A stretch of 64,000 nt of DNA, taken from assembly GCA_031277315.1 (NCBI GenBank), contig JAITMP010000038.1:44088-108087 (forward strand), read 5' to 3'. Below are positions 18,350-28,491 of the stretch, one piece after another. The stretch comes from Zoogloeaceae bacterium (GTDB lineage Bacteria; Pseudomonadota; Gammaproteobacteria; Burkholderiales; Rhodocyclaceae). The position numbers and the translations under genes were made by a program. Within the stretch, counting starts at the first letter, position 1; each line of letters begins with the position of its first letter. The notes under the pieces were generated by a model, which made no database searches, had not been told where the DNA came from, and saw nothing but the letters and a program-made list of their open reading frames with translations.

Positions 18350-18699
18350 GTTTGAAAACCCTTGTCGAGGTATGCGTTGATGGGCAGGTCGTCGGCGAGC
18401 AGCGCGATATCGATTTCTTCGAGTTCAGCCGTCTTCTCGGCGTCGTTCCAGAGCGAGACGCCGACGACGCCGGTAATCAGGCCGGCGATGGCGATCAGGG
18501 CTTTCACGCGCGGCAGCACCGCCTCAGCGGCGATGTGCCCGATTCCGGCCAGTGTCCGTTGCGCGTTGGCCGTCTTCTGGCGGGCGAGGGCGCTCCGGCG
18601 GGCGGCAAACAAGCGGTCGGCCGTGCCGCGGTCGACCTCATCGGCCCCCAAATTGAGGTAGTGGCGGATCTTGTGGGCGAGTTCCCGTTCCCGGTTCAT
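18319..18699 (-). CDS. DUF3619 membrane protein, likely partner of the ECF sigma factor
   Basis: A 126-aa protein. The cytoplasmic-side N-terminus (MNRERELAHKIRHYLNLGAD) is followed by an Arg/Ala helix and one transmembrane helix (ALIAIAGLITGVVGVSLW), then an acidic C-terminus (LEEIDIALLADDLPINAYLD). The ATG at 18699 overlaps the sigma-factor stop (ATGA). Position and topology suggest an anti-sigma-like regulator, but the family function is not established. Confidence 0.8.
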   Translation of the reverse strand: MNRERELAHKIRHYLNLGADEVDRGTADRLFAARRSALARQKTANAQRTLAGIGHIAAEAVLPRVKALIAIAGLITGVVGVSLWNDAEKTAELEEIDIALLADDLPINAYLDKGFQTWISEHPSQD

Positions 18700-19220
18700 A
18701 GCGTGATGCCTCTTGCCTTCAATGCGGCGGCCAATGAATGGGTCGCCCGTGAACAATGTGTCTTGACGCTGCCTTCCGAGCACCCCATCGCTGCCGCGGT
18801 TTCGGCGATATCCCGATCTTCCCAATAACGCATCAAAAAAGCTTCGCGTTGACGCAGCGGTAATTTTCCCACTTCTTCTTCAATTATTTCAACAAGTTGT
18901 GATTGTTCCAGGCGCTCATGGGGCGTATCCCGGAAATACGTTTCCCGCGTAATTTCCAGCGTTTCCAGAGGATCGGCTTCCTCGTCGCCCGCCGGCGAGA
19001 GCGCCGAGAGCAGGGTGGTCCACAGCGAGCGGACTTTCTGGCGGCGGTAAAAATCACGGATGGTGTTCTGGAGAATCCGCTGAAACAGCATCGGCAACTC
19101 GCCCGCCGGCTTGTCGCCGTATTTTTCCGCCAGCTTGAGCATCGCATCCTGCACGATATCGAGCGCCGTTTCGGTGTCGCGCACGGCAAACAAGGCTTGC
19201 TTGTAGGCGCGCCGCTCCAC
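18696..19220 (-). CDS. ECF-type RNA polymerase sigma factor (RpoE-like)
   Basis: At least 174 aa. Sigma region 2 (ERRAYKQALFAVRDTETALDIVQDAMLKLAEKY) and region 4 (LPLRQREAFLMRYWEDRDIAETAAAMGCSEGSVKTHCSRATHSL) are clear. The only standard start is a GTG at 19220. Homologous proteins usually begin further upstream with a conserved LSDFLASVE segment, and exactly that sequence (ELSDFLAS) is encoded in frame before the GTG with no ATG/GTG/TTG ahead of the in-frame stop at 19263-19265. A CTG at 19259 is a candidate non-standard start. First gene of sigma-DUF3619-DUF3106. Confidence 0.9.
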   Translation of the reverse strand: MERRAYKQALFAVRDTETALDIVQDAMLKLAEKYGDKPAGELPMLFQRILQNTIRDFYRRQKVRSLWTTLLSALSPAGDEEADPLETLEITRETYFRDTPHERLEQSQLVEIIEEEVGKLPLRQREAFLMRYWEDRDIAETAAAMGCSEGSVKTHCSRATHSLAAALKARGITL

Positions 19221-19308
19221 GCTGGCGAGAAAATCCGACAGTTCCGTTCTTGCAGCCAGGGTTCAATTTTCCATGTGAGGCGAAGGGCTTTGTGCAGTGC
19301 GAAATGCC

Positions 19309-19337
19309 TTGACCAAAAACAGGTGAGTCAGTAGAGT
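19309..19337 (+). promoter_or_regulatory. Candidate sigma-70 promoter for ilvBNC
   Basis: TTGACC at 19309-19314 and TAGAGT at 19332-19337 with 17-base spacing. Transcription would begin about 34 bases before the ilvB ATG, which leaves no room for a leader-peptide attenuator. Confidence 0.5.
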
Positions 19338-19377
19338 CATAAGCTTTTCAGCCGTTTATGAAAGCCTTCTGGGTGCA

Positions 19378-21087
19378 ATGATGGTTTTGACTGGTGCGGA
19401 AATTGTAATCAGGTGTTTGCAGGAAGAAAAGGTCGACTACGTTTTCGGCTATCCCGGCGGTTCGGTCCTGTTCATCTACGACGAGCTGTTCAAGCAGGAC
19501 AAGGTTCGCCATATATTGGTCCGTCATGAGCAGGGCGCTGTCCATGCCGCCGACGGTTACGCGCGGTCGACGGAAAAAGTCGGCGTGGCGCTGGTGACTT
19601 CCGGCCCCGGCGTGACCAACGCCGTGACCGGCATCGCCACCGCCTACATGGATTCCATTCCGATGGTCATCATTTCCGGGCAGGTGACGACCGCCTACAT
19701 CGGCCAGGACGCCTTTCAGGAAGTCGATACCGTCGGCATCACCCGCCCCTGCGTCAAGCACAATTATCTGGTCAAGGACGTGCGGGATCTGGCCGTCACC
19801 ATCAAGAAGGCGTTTTATCTCGCCAGGAGCGGACGGCCCGGCCCGGTGCTGGTGGATATTCCCAAGGATATTTCGGCCGCCAAGTGCGAATACGCCTATC
19901 CCAAGACGATCGCCATGCGCTCCTACAACCCGGTCATCAAGGGCCATCAGGGGCAGATCAAGAAAGCGGTGCAGCTTCTGCTCGAAGCCAAGCGCCCGAT
20001 GGTCTACACCGGCGGCGGCGTCATTCTTTCCGACGCCGCCGAGAAGCTCACCAAGCTCGTCAGGCGGCTTGGCTTCCCGATCACCAACACGCTGATGGGG
20101 TTGGGCGGCTATCCGGCGACGGACAAGCAGTTCGTCGGCATGCCTGGCATGCACGGCACTTATGAAGCGAACATGGCCATGCAGCATTGCGACGTGCTGC
20201 TGGCTGTCGGCGCCCGCTTCGACGACCGCGTGATCGGCGATCCGGCCCATTTTTCCGAAGTGCCGCGCAAGATCATCCACATTGACATCGACCCTTCCTC
20301 GATCTCCAAGCGGGTGAAGGTGGATGTGCCGATCGTCGGCGACGTGCCCGAGGTGCTGGAAGACATCGACAAGCTGCTCGCCGCCAGCGGCAGCCAGCCC
20401 GACGAGAAGGCGCTCAAGGCCTGGTGGAAGCAGATCGACGGCTGGCGCGGCAAGGATTGCCTCAAGTACGACCGCAAGAGCAAGCTCATCAAGCCGCAGT
20501 TCGTCATCGAAAAACTGTATGAAGTGACGAAAGGGGAAGCCTTCGTCTGCTCCGACGTCGGCCAGCACCAGATGTGGGCGGCGCAGTACTACAAGTTCGA
20601 CAAGCCGCGCCGCTGGCTGAATTCCGGCGGCCTCGGCACGATGGGCTTCGGCCTGCCGGCGGCGATGGGCGCCCAGCTTGCCCACCCCGGCGCGCAGGTT
20701 GCCTGCGTGACGGGAGACGGCAGCATCCAGATGTGCATTCAGGAGCTGGCGACCTGCAAACAGCATCGCCTGCCGATCAAGGTGATCCTGCTCAACAACG
20801 GCTACCTCGGCATGGTGCGCCAGTGGCAGGAACTGTTCCACGGCAACCGTTATTCCGAATCCTACGTCGATGCCTTGCCGGATTTCGTCAAGCTGGCCGA
20901 GGCGTATGGGCATGTCGGCATGCGCATCGAAAAGCCGGGCGATGTCGAGGGCGCGCTCAAGGAAGCCTTCAAGCGCAAGGACGATCTGGTCTTCATGGAT
21001 TTTGCCTCCGACCAAACCGAAAACGTCTACCCGATGGTGCAAGGCGGCAAGGGCCTCACCGAAATGATTCTGGCGGAAGAACTGTAA
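19378..21087 (+). CDS. ilvB: Acetolactate synthase, large catalytic subunit
   Basis: A 569-aa thiamine-diphosphate enzyme catalysing the first common step of valine and leucine synthesis and, with 2-ketobutyrate, of isoleucine synthesis. The catalytic Glu51 sits in RHEQGAVHAADGYAR. The ThDP/Mg motif GDGSIQMCIQELATC begins near residue 447 and ends at ILLNN. FAD/central-domain segments such as GMHGTYEANMAMQHCDVLL are present. It starts with two consecutive ATGs; either could be used. The small subunit gene follows after two bases. Confidence 0.97.
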   Translation: MMVLTGAEIVIRCLQEEKVDYVFGYPGGSVLFIYDELFKQDKVRHILVRHEQGAVHAADGYARSTEKVGVALVTSGPGVTNAVTGIATAYMDSIPMVIISGQVTTAYIGQDAFQEVDTVGITRPCVKHNYLVKDVRDLAVTIKKAFYLARSGRPGPVLVDIPKDISAAKCEYAYPKTIAMRSYNPVIKGHQGQIKKAVQLLLEAKRPMVYTGGGVILSDAAEKLTKLVRRLGFPITNTLMGLGGYPATDKQFVGMPGMHGTYEANMAMQHCDVLLAVGARFDDRVIGDPAHFSEVPRKIIHIDIDPSSISKRVKVDVPIVGDVPEVLEDIDKLLAASGSQPDEKALKAWWKQIDGWRGKDCLKYDRKSKLIKPQFVIEKLYEVTKGEAFVCSDVGQHQMWAAQYYKFDKPRRWLNSGGLGTMGFGLPAAMGAQLAHPGAQVACVTGDGSIQMCIQELATCKQHRLPIKVILLNNGYLGMVRQWQELFHGNRYSESYVDALPDFVKLAEAYGHVGMRIEKPGDVEGALKEAFKRKDDLVFMDFASDQTENVYPMVQGGKGLTEMILAEEL

Positions 21088-21089
21088 TC

Positions 21090-21581
21090 ATGCGTCACGT
21101 CATCTCCCTTCTCATCGAAAACGAAGCCGGCGCGCTCTCCCGCGTGTCCGGTCTTTTCTCGGCGCGCGCCTACAACATCGAATCGCTCACCGTGGCGCCG
21201 ACCGAAGACGCCTCCATGTCGCGCATGACCATCGTCAGTGTCGGCTCCGACGACATCATCGAGCAGATCACCAAGCAGTTGAACAAGCTGATCGAGGTGG
21301 TGAAAGTCGTCGACATTTCCGAGGCCGCCCACATCGAGCGCGAGCTGATGCTGGTCAAGGTGCGCGCCACCGGCAAGGACCGCGAGGAAATGAAACGCAT
21401 GTCGGATATTTTCCGTGGCCGCATCATCGACGTGACCGAATCGACTTATGTCATTGAACTGACCGGCAACACCGCCAAGCTCGATTCCTTCATCGAGGCC
21501 ATCGACCCCACGCTGATTCTGGAAACCGTGCGCACCGGCGTTTGCGGCATCGGCCGCGGCGACAGGGTGCTCAAGGTCTGA
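21090..21581 (+). CDS. ilvN: Acetolactate synthase, small regulatory subunit
   Basis: A 163-aa regulatory partner of the large subunit that confers valine feedback sensitivity in the family. The N-terminal ACT domain (MRHVISLLIENEAGALSRVSGLF, AYNIESLTVAPTED) and the C-terminal domain ending GVCGIGRGDRVLKV are intact. Equivalent to IlvH in size. It begins two bases after the ilvB stop. Confidence 0.97.
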   Translation: MRHVISLLIENEAGALSRVSGLFSARAYNIESLTVAPTEDASMSRMTIVSVGSDDIIEQITKQLNKLIEVVKVVDISEAAHIERELMLVKVRATGKDREEMKRMSDIFRGRIIDVTESTYVIELTGNTAKLDSFIEAIDPTLILETVRTGVCGIGRGDRVLKV

Positions 21582-21635
21582 CCAACCGCTTTCTGAAACC
21601 ATCGCTCCCGCCGTGCCGTGGGGGCTGATTTTTGA

Positions 21636-22669
<1,034 letters not shown>

Positions 22670-22670
<1 letters not shown>

Positions 22671-23314
22671 TGGCTTCCTGTCCGCATCCCGTCATCGCCA
22701 GGGAGGGCTGGCCCTTCCTGGCGGTTTCCATCGCGGCGGCGCTGGCCGTCGCCTGGCTGGCCGGCTGGGGCTGGTCGGCGCCCTTGTGGATCTGGACGCT
22801 CTTCGTTCTTCAGTTCTTCCGCGACCCGTCGCGGCCGGTTTCCGGCGACGCGAAAAGCGTGCTTGCTCCCGCAGACGGCCGCATCGTCGCCGTCGAAACA
22901 ACGCAGGATCCCTATCTGAACCGCGAGGCGCTCAAGATCAGCGTCTTCATGAACGTCTTCAACGTCCACTCCAACCGCAGCCCGGTGGATGGCGAGGTGA
23001 AAGGCTGCTGGTATCACGCCGGCCGCTTTTTGAATGCCGCGCTGGACAAGGCGTCGCTGGAGAATGAGCGCAATGCCGTCTGGCTGCGCACGGCGGCCGG
23101 CGCGGATGTCACCAGCGTTCAGGTGGCCGGCCTGATTGCCCGGCGCATTCTGTGCTACGTCAAGGAGGGCGACGCGCTCGCGCGCGGTCAGCGTTACGGC
23201 TTCATCCGTTTCGGCTCGCGCGTGGATGTGTATCTGCCGCCGGCGTCCCGGGCTGCGGTGACGATCGGCGACAAGGTCTTTGCCTCGACGACCGTCCTGG
23301 CGGAACTGCCCTGA
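22670..23314 (+). CDS. psd: Phosphatidylserine decarboxylase, short form
   Basis: A 214-aa pyruvoyl-dependent enzyme forming phosphatidylethanolamine. The self-cleavage site is the Gly-Ser in [12 protein letters not shown] near the C-terminus, as in the short bacterial/archaeal-type Psd. The N-terminus has two membrane-associated segments ([38 protein letters not shown]). [18 protein letters not shown] is the conserved catalytic-histidine region. Start chosen as the GTG at 22670, which overlaps the ilvC stop; longer in-frame versions run inside ilvC. Confidence 0.93.
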
Positions 23315-23360
23315 GCCGTTCCGTGCCGCCGGTTCGCGCCTGCTCGGCTACAATAAAGTC

Positions 23361-24116
23361 ATGTCCGACATCCGATCCCGCAAGGCAGTGACGAATCCGG
23401 AATTCCGGCGGCGGGGCATTTACATTCTGCCCAACCTGCTGACGACGGCGGCCCTGTTTGCCGGTTTTTACGCCATCGTGCAAGCCATGACCGGCCGCTT
23501 CGAGCATGCGGCGATCGCCATCTTCATCGCCATGATTCTGGATGGCCTCGACGGGCGCGTGGCGCGGCTGACCCGCACGCAAAGCGCCTTCGGCGCCGAA
23601 TACGACTCGCTCTCCGACATGGTGTCTTTCGGCGTCGCGCCGGCGCTGGTGATATTCGAGTGGGCCATGAAGGACATGGGCAAGTGGGGCTGGATTGCCG
23701 CTTTCGTTTATTGCGTCGGCGCGGCGCTGCGGCTGGCGCGCTTCAATACCAACACCGAGGTTGTCGACAAACGTTTCTTTCAGGGCTTGCCCAGCCCGGC
23801 GGCGGCGGCGCTGATCGCCGGCTTCGTCTGGGTGCTGATAGATTGGGACTACAGCGGCCCGGATGTGCGCTGGTACGCTTGGGCGTTGACACTCTTCGCC
23901 GGTGTGACGATGGTGAGCAACTTCCGCTATTACAGCGGCAAGGACATCAACCTCAGGCGTAGCGTGCCGTTCATCGTCGTGCTGGCAATCGTCCTGTTTT
24001 ACGTGCTGGTGTCCAGTTATCCTGCCGGCATTTTGTTTGGACTGTTCCTCTGCTACGCCTTTTCCGGCTATGTCATGGCCGTCTGGGACTGGTTCCGGCG
24101 CCGAAAGCCGGCTTGA
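23361..24116 (+). CDS. pssA: CDP-diacylglycerol-serine O-phosphatidyltransferase
   Basis: A 251-aa integral membrane CDP-alcohol phosphatidyltransferase that makes phosphatidylserine, the substrate of the adjacent Psd. The signature DGLDGRVAR followed by GAEYDSLSD fits the family's D-x2-D-G-x2-A-R-x8-G-x3-D-x3-D pattern. Several hydrophobic helices follow, ending at AVWDWFRRRKPA. It sits in the conserved ilvC-psd-pssA-leuA order. Confidence 0.95.
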   Translation: MSDIRSRKAVTNPEFRRRGIYILPNLLTTAALFAGFYAIVQAMTGRFEHAAIAIFIAMILDGLDGRVARLTRTQSAFGAEYDSLSDMVSFGVAPALVIFEWAMKDMGKWGWIAAFVYCVGAALRLARFNTNTEVVDKRFFQGLPSPAAAALIAGFVWVLIDWDYSGPDVRWYAWALTLFAGVTMVSNFRYYSGKDINLRRSVPFIVVLAIVLFYVLVSSYPAGILFGLFLCYAFSGYVMAVWDWFRRRKPA

Positions 24117-24171
24117 CTCTCGTCGGCTTACGCCTCTTGCGCGCCGGAGGAAATCTGGCTATATTCAAACC

Positions 24172-24258
24172 ATGATTCAGATCGTGCTGATCCTGACGGC
24201 AACACTCCTTCTCAGCGGCTTCCTGCTGGCGCGGCCGCTGCTGCGCCGCACGCGCTAA
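24172..24258 (+). CDS. Leucine-rich 28-residue ORF (small membrane peptide or leuA leader)
   Basis: ATG at 24172 opens 28 codons, [19 protein letters not shown] then ARPLLRRTR, with nine Leu and a hydrophobic core followed by four Arg. It ends 82 bases before leuA. A GGAGGA lies about 20 bases upstream, too far for a standard Shine-Dalgarno. Leader peptides controlling leucine operons carry Leu codon runs, but I see no terminator/antiterminator pair before leuA, so a small membrane protein or a chance ORF is equally possible. Confidence 0.35.
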   Translation: MIQIVLILTATLLLSGFLLARPLLRRTR

Positions 24259-24340
24259 ATTCCCTTCCCACAATTTGAGCTGTATCCAGCCGACGGGGGC
24301 AAAATCCCTGATCGACTTTCGACCCTATTCGGAGACGAAC

Positions 24341-25882
24341 ATGAAAGACCATTTAGTGATATTCGACACGACCTTGCGCGACGGCGAACAGAGTCCGGGC
24401 GCTTCCATGACCAAAGACGAGAAGTTGCGCGTGGCGCGGCAGTTGGAGCGCATGCGGGTCGATGTGATCGAAGCCGGCTTTGCCGCCGCCTCGCCGGGCG
24501 ATTTTGACGCCATCCGCAACATCGCGGAGACGGTGAAGGATTCCACCGTCTGCTCGCTCGCGCGCGCCAACGAGCACGACGTGCGCCGCGCCGGCGAGGC
24601 GATCAAGCCGGCGCAGCGGGGGCGCATTCATACCTTCATCGCGACCAGCCCGATCCATATGGAAAACAAGCTGCGCATGACGCCCGATCAGGTGGTGGAA
24701 CACGCGGTGCAGGCGGTGAAGTGGGCGCTGGAATATACCGATGACGTGGAGTTTTCGGCGGAAGACGCGGTGCGGTCCGACATGGATTTTCTCGTGCGCG
24801 TGTTCGATGCCGTGATTCAGGCCGGCGCCAGCACCATCAACGTGCCGGATACCGTCGGCTATTCCCTCCCCGCCTTGTGGGGTGAGCGCATCCGCCAGTT
24901 GATCGAGCGCGTGCCGGGTTCCGGCAAGGTGGTGTGGTCTACGCATTGCCACAATGATCTTGGCATGGCCGTTGCCAATTCGCTGGCGGCCGTGATGAGC
25001 GGCGCGCGTCAGGTGGAGTGCACCATCAATGGTCTGGGCGAGCGCGCCGGCAATGCCTCGCTGGAGGAGATTGTCATGGCGGTGCGCACGCGGCAGGATA
25101 TTTTTAGCTGCGAGACGCGCCTCGACACGACGCAGATCGTGCCGGCCTCCAAGCTGGTGTCGAGCATCACCGGCTTTCCGGTGCAGCCGAACAAGGCTAT
25201 CGTCGGCGCGAATGCTTTTGCCCACGAATCGGGTATCCATCAAGACGGCGTCATCAAGCACCGCGAAACCTACGAGATCATGCGCGCGCAGGATGTCGGC
25301 TGGAGCCAGAACAAGCTCGTGCTCGGCAAGCATTCCGGCCGCAACGCGTTCAAGTCGCGCCTGGCTGAACTCGGCATCGTCATCGAGAGCGAGGAACAAC
25401 TGAATCAGGCGTTTGCCCGCTTCAAGGAACTCGCCGACAAGAAGCACGAGATTTTTGACGAGGACTTGCAGGCGCTCATGTCGGACGAGACAGTGACGCC
25501 GGAGCAGGAGCATTTCAAGCTGGTCAGCCTTCGCGTCGCCTCGGAGACGGGAGAGATTCCCCATGCCCGCATCACGATTGCCTCCGGCGGAACCGAACGA
25601 AAGTCGGAGGCGGACGGCGACGGGCCGGTGGATGCCTGCTTCAAGGCGCTGGAGCGTGTCGCCGACAGCCGCTCCGAACTGCTGCTGTTTTCCGTGAACA
25701 GCATTACCGGCGGCACCGACGCGCAGGGAGAAGTCACCGTGCGCCTGGCCAAGGATGGCCGCGTCGTGAATGGGCAGGGAGCCGATACCGACATCGTCGT
25801 CGCTTCGGTGAAGGCTTACATCAATGCCCTCAACAAGCTGGTTTCGTCGCCGGGAAAGATGAATCCCCAAGCGCAGGTTTGA
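24341..25882 (+). CDS. leuA: 2-isopropylmalate synthase
   Basis: A 513-aa enzyme condensing acetyl-CoA with 2-ketoisovalerate, the first committed step of leucine synthesis. The TIM-barrel start [18 protein letters not shown], the metal-ligand segment [15 protein letters not shown], and [17 protein letters not shown] are present. The C-terminal LeuA allosteric domain (about 390-500) is complete, so leucine feedback inhibition is expected. Start at 24341 chosen for the conserved [10 protein letters not shown] and the GGAGA five bases upstream; an upstream in-frame ATG lacks a ribosome site. Confidence 0.96.
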   Translation: MKDHLVIFDTTLRDGEQSPGASMTKDEKLRVARQLERMRVDVIEAGFAAASPGDFDAIRNIAETVKDSTVCSLARANEHDVRRAGEAIKPAQRGRIHTFIATSPIHMENKLRMTPDQVVEHAVQAVKWALEYTDDVEFSAEDAVRSDMDFLVRVFDAVIQAGASTINVPDTVGYSLPALWGERIRQLIERVPGSGKVVWSTHCHNDLGMAVANSLAAVMSGARQVECTINGLGERAGNASLEEIVMAVRTRQDIFSCETRLDTTQIVPASKLVSSITGFPVQPNKAIVGANAFAHESGIHQDGVIKHRETYEIMRAQDVGWSQNKLVLGKHSGRNAFKSRLAELGIVIESEEQLNQAFARFKELADKKHEIFDEDLQALMSDETVTPEQEHFKLVSLRVASETGEIPHARITIASGGTERKSEADGDGPVDACFKALERVADSRSELLLFSVNSITGGTDAQGEVTVRLAKDGRVVNGQGADTDIVVASVKAYINALNKLVSSPGKMNPQAQV

Positions 25883-25887
25883 TCGGG

Positions 25888-25923
25888 GCAAGCCGTTCCG
25901 GCCCTTTGGCCGGGGCGGCTTGC
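25888..25923 (+). terminator. Hairpin after leuA
   Basis: A 16-bp stem including two G-U pairs: GCAAGCCGTTCCGGCC at 25888-25903 pairs with 25908-25923 around a CTTT loop. It starts six bases after the leuA stop. There is no downstream T run, so termination may be weak or factor-assisted. Confidence 0.6.
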
Positions 25924-25994
25924 GGCGGACGTGACGGCAGGCTGCCGGGGAGCGGGAAGGGCGGGGCGAAGCGTGCGTCGACGTTCTCTTGTGC

Positions 25995-26023
25995 TTGTTT
26001 TTTTGGCGATTTTCTTTTAAAAT
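25995..26023 (+). promoter_or_regulatory. Promoter of the rpsP-rimM-trmD-rplS operon
   Basis: TTGTTT at 25995-26000 and TAAAAT at 26018-26023 with exactly 17 bases between, in a short AT-rich island inside GC-rich DNA. The start would fall about 95 bases before rpsP, leaving a 5' leader in which ribosomal-protein feedback could act. Confidence 0.6.
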
Positions 26024-26125
26024 TTCACCCTTTTCAGCTTCGGTCATTCACGCCGTTTCGCTACTTCAGGTTCCGCGTGGTGATTGCCGAAGATCCGGTT
26101 TTCAGATTTCAAAAGGGTTAAGCAT

Positions 26126-26386
26126 ATGGTCGTGATTCGACTTGCCCGGGGCGGCGCCAAGAAGCGTCCGTTCTACAACATGGTTGTCACCGATTCGCGC
26201 AAGCGTCGTGACGGCGCCTGCATCGAGCGCATCGGTTACTACAATCCGGTCGCTGGCGAAAAAGAGCAAGGCCTGCGCGTCGACATGCAGCGTGTCGAAT
26301 ACTGGGTGAGCAAAGGCGTGCAGTTGTCGCCGACCGTGGCCCGCCTGGTCAAACAGTTCGCCAGCAATACCGTCGCCGCCGCCTGA
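26126..26386 (+). CDS. rpsP: 30S ribosomal protein S16
   Basis: An 86-aa protein with the classic start [20 protein letters not shown] and core [19 protein letters not shown]. Part of the 30S subunit assembly nucleus. Start chosen at the ATG preceded by AAAAGGGTTAAGCAT; an earlier in-frame start adds unconserved residues. First gene of the four-gene translation operon. Confidence 0.97.
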   Translation: MVVIRLARGGAKKRPFYNMVVTDSRKRRDGACIERIGYYNPVAGEKEQGLRVDMQRVEYWVSKGVQLSPTVARLVKQFASNTVAAA

Positions 26387-26391
26387 CGGGC

Positions 26392-26901
26392 ATGGTCATT
26401 CTGGGGCGCATTGCCGCCCCATACGGCGTTCGCGGCTGGGTCAAGGTCCTGATCTTCGGGGACGCCCTTGAGTCGTGGATGGATATGCCGTGCTGGTGGT
26501 TGTGCGCGCAGGAGACGGCGGCTGATTCGGCATGGCAGACGAAGTCCATCGCCGAGTGCCGGGTGCACGGCAAAGGTCTGGTTGTCCGTTTTGAAGGCGT
26601 CGAGGATCGCGATCAGGCGGCGCTGCTTTCCGGACTGCATGTCGGCGCGCCACGTGAAGCCTTGCCTGAAACGGCGCCTGACGAATATTACTGGGCCGAT
26701 TTGATCGGTCTGGCGGTGGTTAATCTGGCCGGAGAAAATTTGGGACATGTGGCCGGACTGGCGCGATCCGGAGCGCATGAAGTGCTCGACGTGCGGAATG
26801 AGAATGGCCGGCAGCGCCTCTTGCCCTTCGTGGCGGCCATCATCAGGAAAGTCGATCTGACGGAACGGCGGATCGAGGTCGCGTGGGAGTCCGACTGGTG
26901 A
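26392..26901 (+). CDS. rimM: 16S rRNA processing protein RimM
   Basis: A 169-aa factor in maturation of the 30S head. The N-terminal RimM barrel ([18 protein letters not shown]) is followed by a PRC-barrel ([39 protein letters not shown]). It starts five bases after rpsP and its stop overlaps the trmD start. Confidence 0.96.
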   Translation: MVILGRIAAPYGVRGWVKVLIFGDALESWMDMPCWWLCAQETAADSAWQTKSIAECRVHGKGLVVRFEGVEDRDQAALLSGLHVGAPREALPETAPDEYYWADLIGLAVVNLAGENLGHVAGLARSGAHEVLDVRNENGRQRLLPFVAAIIRKVDLTERRIEVAWESDW

Positions 26902-27644
26902 GCGTCGATTTCGATGTCATCACCCTGTTTCCGGAGATGTTCGCCGCGATTGCGGAACACGGCATCACGCGGCGGGCGCGGGAGCGGGGACTGTGGCGGC
27001 TGACCCTGAGAAATCCCCGCGAATTTGCCGCCGATCATTATCGTACTGTGGATGATCGGCCCTACGGCGGCGGCCCCGGCATGGTGATGCTGGCCGAGCC
27101 GCTGGAAAAGGCGATTGCCGCCGCCAGGCAGGAACGGCCCGAGGCGAAAGTGATTTACCTCTCGCCGCAAGGCCGGCTGCTCAACCATGCGCGGGTGATG
27201 GCATTGGCCGGCAGCGCCGGTGCGATCCTTCTCTGCGGCCGTTACGAGGGGGTGGATGAGCGCCTCATCGAGCGCTGTGTGGATGAGGAAATATCGCTGG
27301 GGGATTTTGTCCTCTCCGGCGGCGAGATCGCGGCGATGGCGTTGATTGATGCCGTGGTGCGGCAACTGCCCGGCGCGCTCAACGATGCGGATTCGGCGGT
27401 CGAGGAATCGTTCGCCGACGGCCTGCTCGATTGCCCGCACTACACGCGGCCCGAAGCGTATGAAGGGCTGCCGGTGCCGTCGGCGCTGTTGTCCGGCAAC
27501 CACGCCGGCATCCGGCGCTGGCGTTTGAAGCAGGCGCTGGGGCGTACCTGGTTGCGGCGTCCGGAGTTGATTGAGCGCCGCCAACTCAGCAAGGAAGAAG
27601 CCGTCCTGCTCGACGAGTTCAAGCAGGAAAGGCAGGAGCAGTAG
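26898..27644 (+). CDS. trmD: tRNA (guanine-N1-)-methyltransferase
   Basis: A 248-aa SPOUT-class enzyme methylating G37 of tRNAs. The trefoil-knot SAM site is visible as [14 protein letters not shown] and [17 protein letters not shown], then [15 protein letters not shown] chose the GTG at 26898, which overlaps the rimM stop (26899-26901) and gives the normal N-terminus [14 protein letters not shown]; another in-frame GTG at 26883 would add five residues. Confidence 0.96.
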   Translation: MSVDFDVITLFPEMFAAIAEHGITRRARERGLWRLTLRNPREFAADHYRTVDDRPYGGGPGMVMLAEPLEKAIAAARQERPEAKVIYLSPQGRLLNHARVMALAGSAGAILLCGRYEGVDERLIERCVDEEISLGDFVLSGGEIAAMALIDAVVRQLPGALNDADSAVEESFADGLLDCPHYTRPEAYEGLPVPSALLSGNHAGIRRWRLKQALGRTWLRRPELIERRQLSKEEAVLLDEFKQERQEQ

Positions 27645-27741
27645 AAAGCAAGAGCAGTTTTTTTAACCATAAATGCACGCACCATGCTTCTGGCATGCTC
27701 TGCGCGCAAGGCCAGCGGCCATTTGACTCAGGAGCAAGACA

Positions 27742-28116
27742 ATGAATCTGATCCAGCAACTGGAACAGGAAGAAATCGCCCGCTTGGGCAAGAACATCCC
27801 GGCGTTCGCCCCCGGCGACACTGTGGTGGTCAACGTGAACGTCGTCGAAGGCGAGCGCAAGCGTGTGCAGGCCTACGAAGGCGTCGTGATCGGCAAGCGC
27901 AACCGCGGCCTCAATTCGGCCTTCACGGTGCGTAAGATTTCCTCCGGCGAAGGCGTCGAGCGGACTTTCCAAACCTACTCGCCGCTCATCGCCAGCATTG
28001 AAGTCAAGCGCCGGGGCGATGTGCGCCGCGCCAAACTTTATTACCTGCGCCAGCGCTCCGGCAAGTCCGCCCGCATCCGCGAAAAGCTGGACAGCGGCAA
28101 ATCAAACGCCCAATAA
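27742..28116 (+). CDS. rplS: 50S ribosomal protein L19
   Basis: A 124-aa protein at the 30S-50S interface. Family segments [40 protein letters not shown] and RRAKLYYLR are all present. A GGAGCAAG ribosome site precedes the ATG. Last gene of the operon, followed by a strong hairpin. Confidence 0.97.
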   Translation: MNLIQQLEQEEIARLGKNIPAFAPGDTVVVNVNVVEGERKRVQAYEGVVIGKRNRGLNSAFTVRKISSGEGVERTFQTYSPLIASIEVKRRGDVRRAKLYYLRQRSGKSARIREKLDSGKSNAQ

Positions 28117-28140
28117 ACATCAATTACGCGCAAACAAAAG

Positions 28141-28182
28141 GGGCAAACAAAAGGGGCGCTTGGGCGCCCCTTTTGTTTGCCC
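28141..28182 (+). terminator. Perfect 19-bp hairpin after rplS
   Basis: The arm at 28141-28159 (GGGCAAACAAAAGGGGCGC) and the arm at 28164-28182 are exact reverse complements around a TTGG loop. The 3' arm contains CCCCTTTTGTTT, so part of the stem supplies the U-rich segment. The CAAACAAAAGGGGC half is also directly repeated just upstream (about 28130-28143). It marks the end of the translation operon and the edge of the CRISPR-Cas locus. Confidence 0.85.
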
Positions 28183-28491
28183 AAATATTTATTACGCTGA
28201 TGGGCTTTTGTGACTCGGGTAATAGCTCAATGCTCGGTGGCCTCGTTAGGCATGAGCTATACTGAATCTCGAACTGCTACCCGTTGTGTACGTTTCTATA
28301 AACACGAGTGTTTGCATTCGGCATTGGGGTATCGCTGCCCGGTGAAGCTCGAGTGCCAATGCATATAACATTAACTGTCCGTTTTTGCGAAGGAAGCCTC
28401 TGATCTGGTGAGTCGGTGGTCTTAATCATGCTCCGTGTCAATCATGAATTGGTAATGTGCCAAGCCATGGCGATATAGGTACTCGCAACCG
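28183..28491 (+). other. Intergenic region before cas3
   Basis: About 309 bases without a convincing gene and with lower GC than the upstream operon. It should hold the cas3 promoter; a TATACT at about 28256-28261 is a possible -10 but has no good -35. I found no CRISPR-like repeat here and no match to the spacer-like element that lies downstream of cas3. Confidence 0.5.

Noticed and set aside
19338..19377. Leader-peptide attenuator before ilvB
   Set aside because: The likely promoter leaves only about 34 bases of leader; no Val/Leu/Ile-rich ORF or hairpin pair is present.
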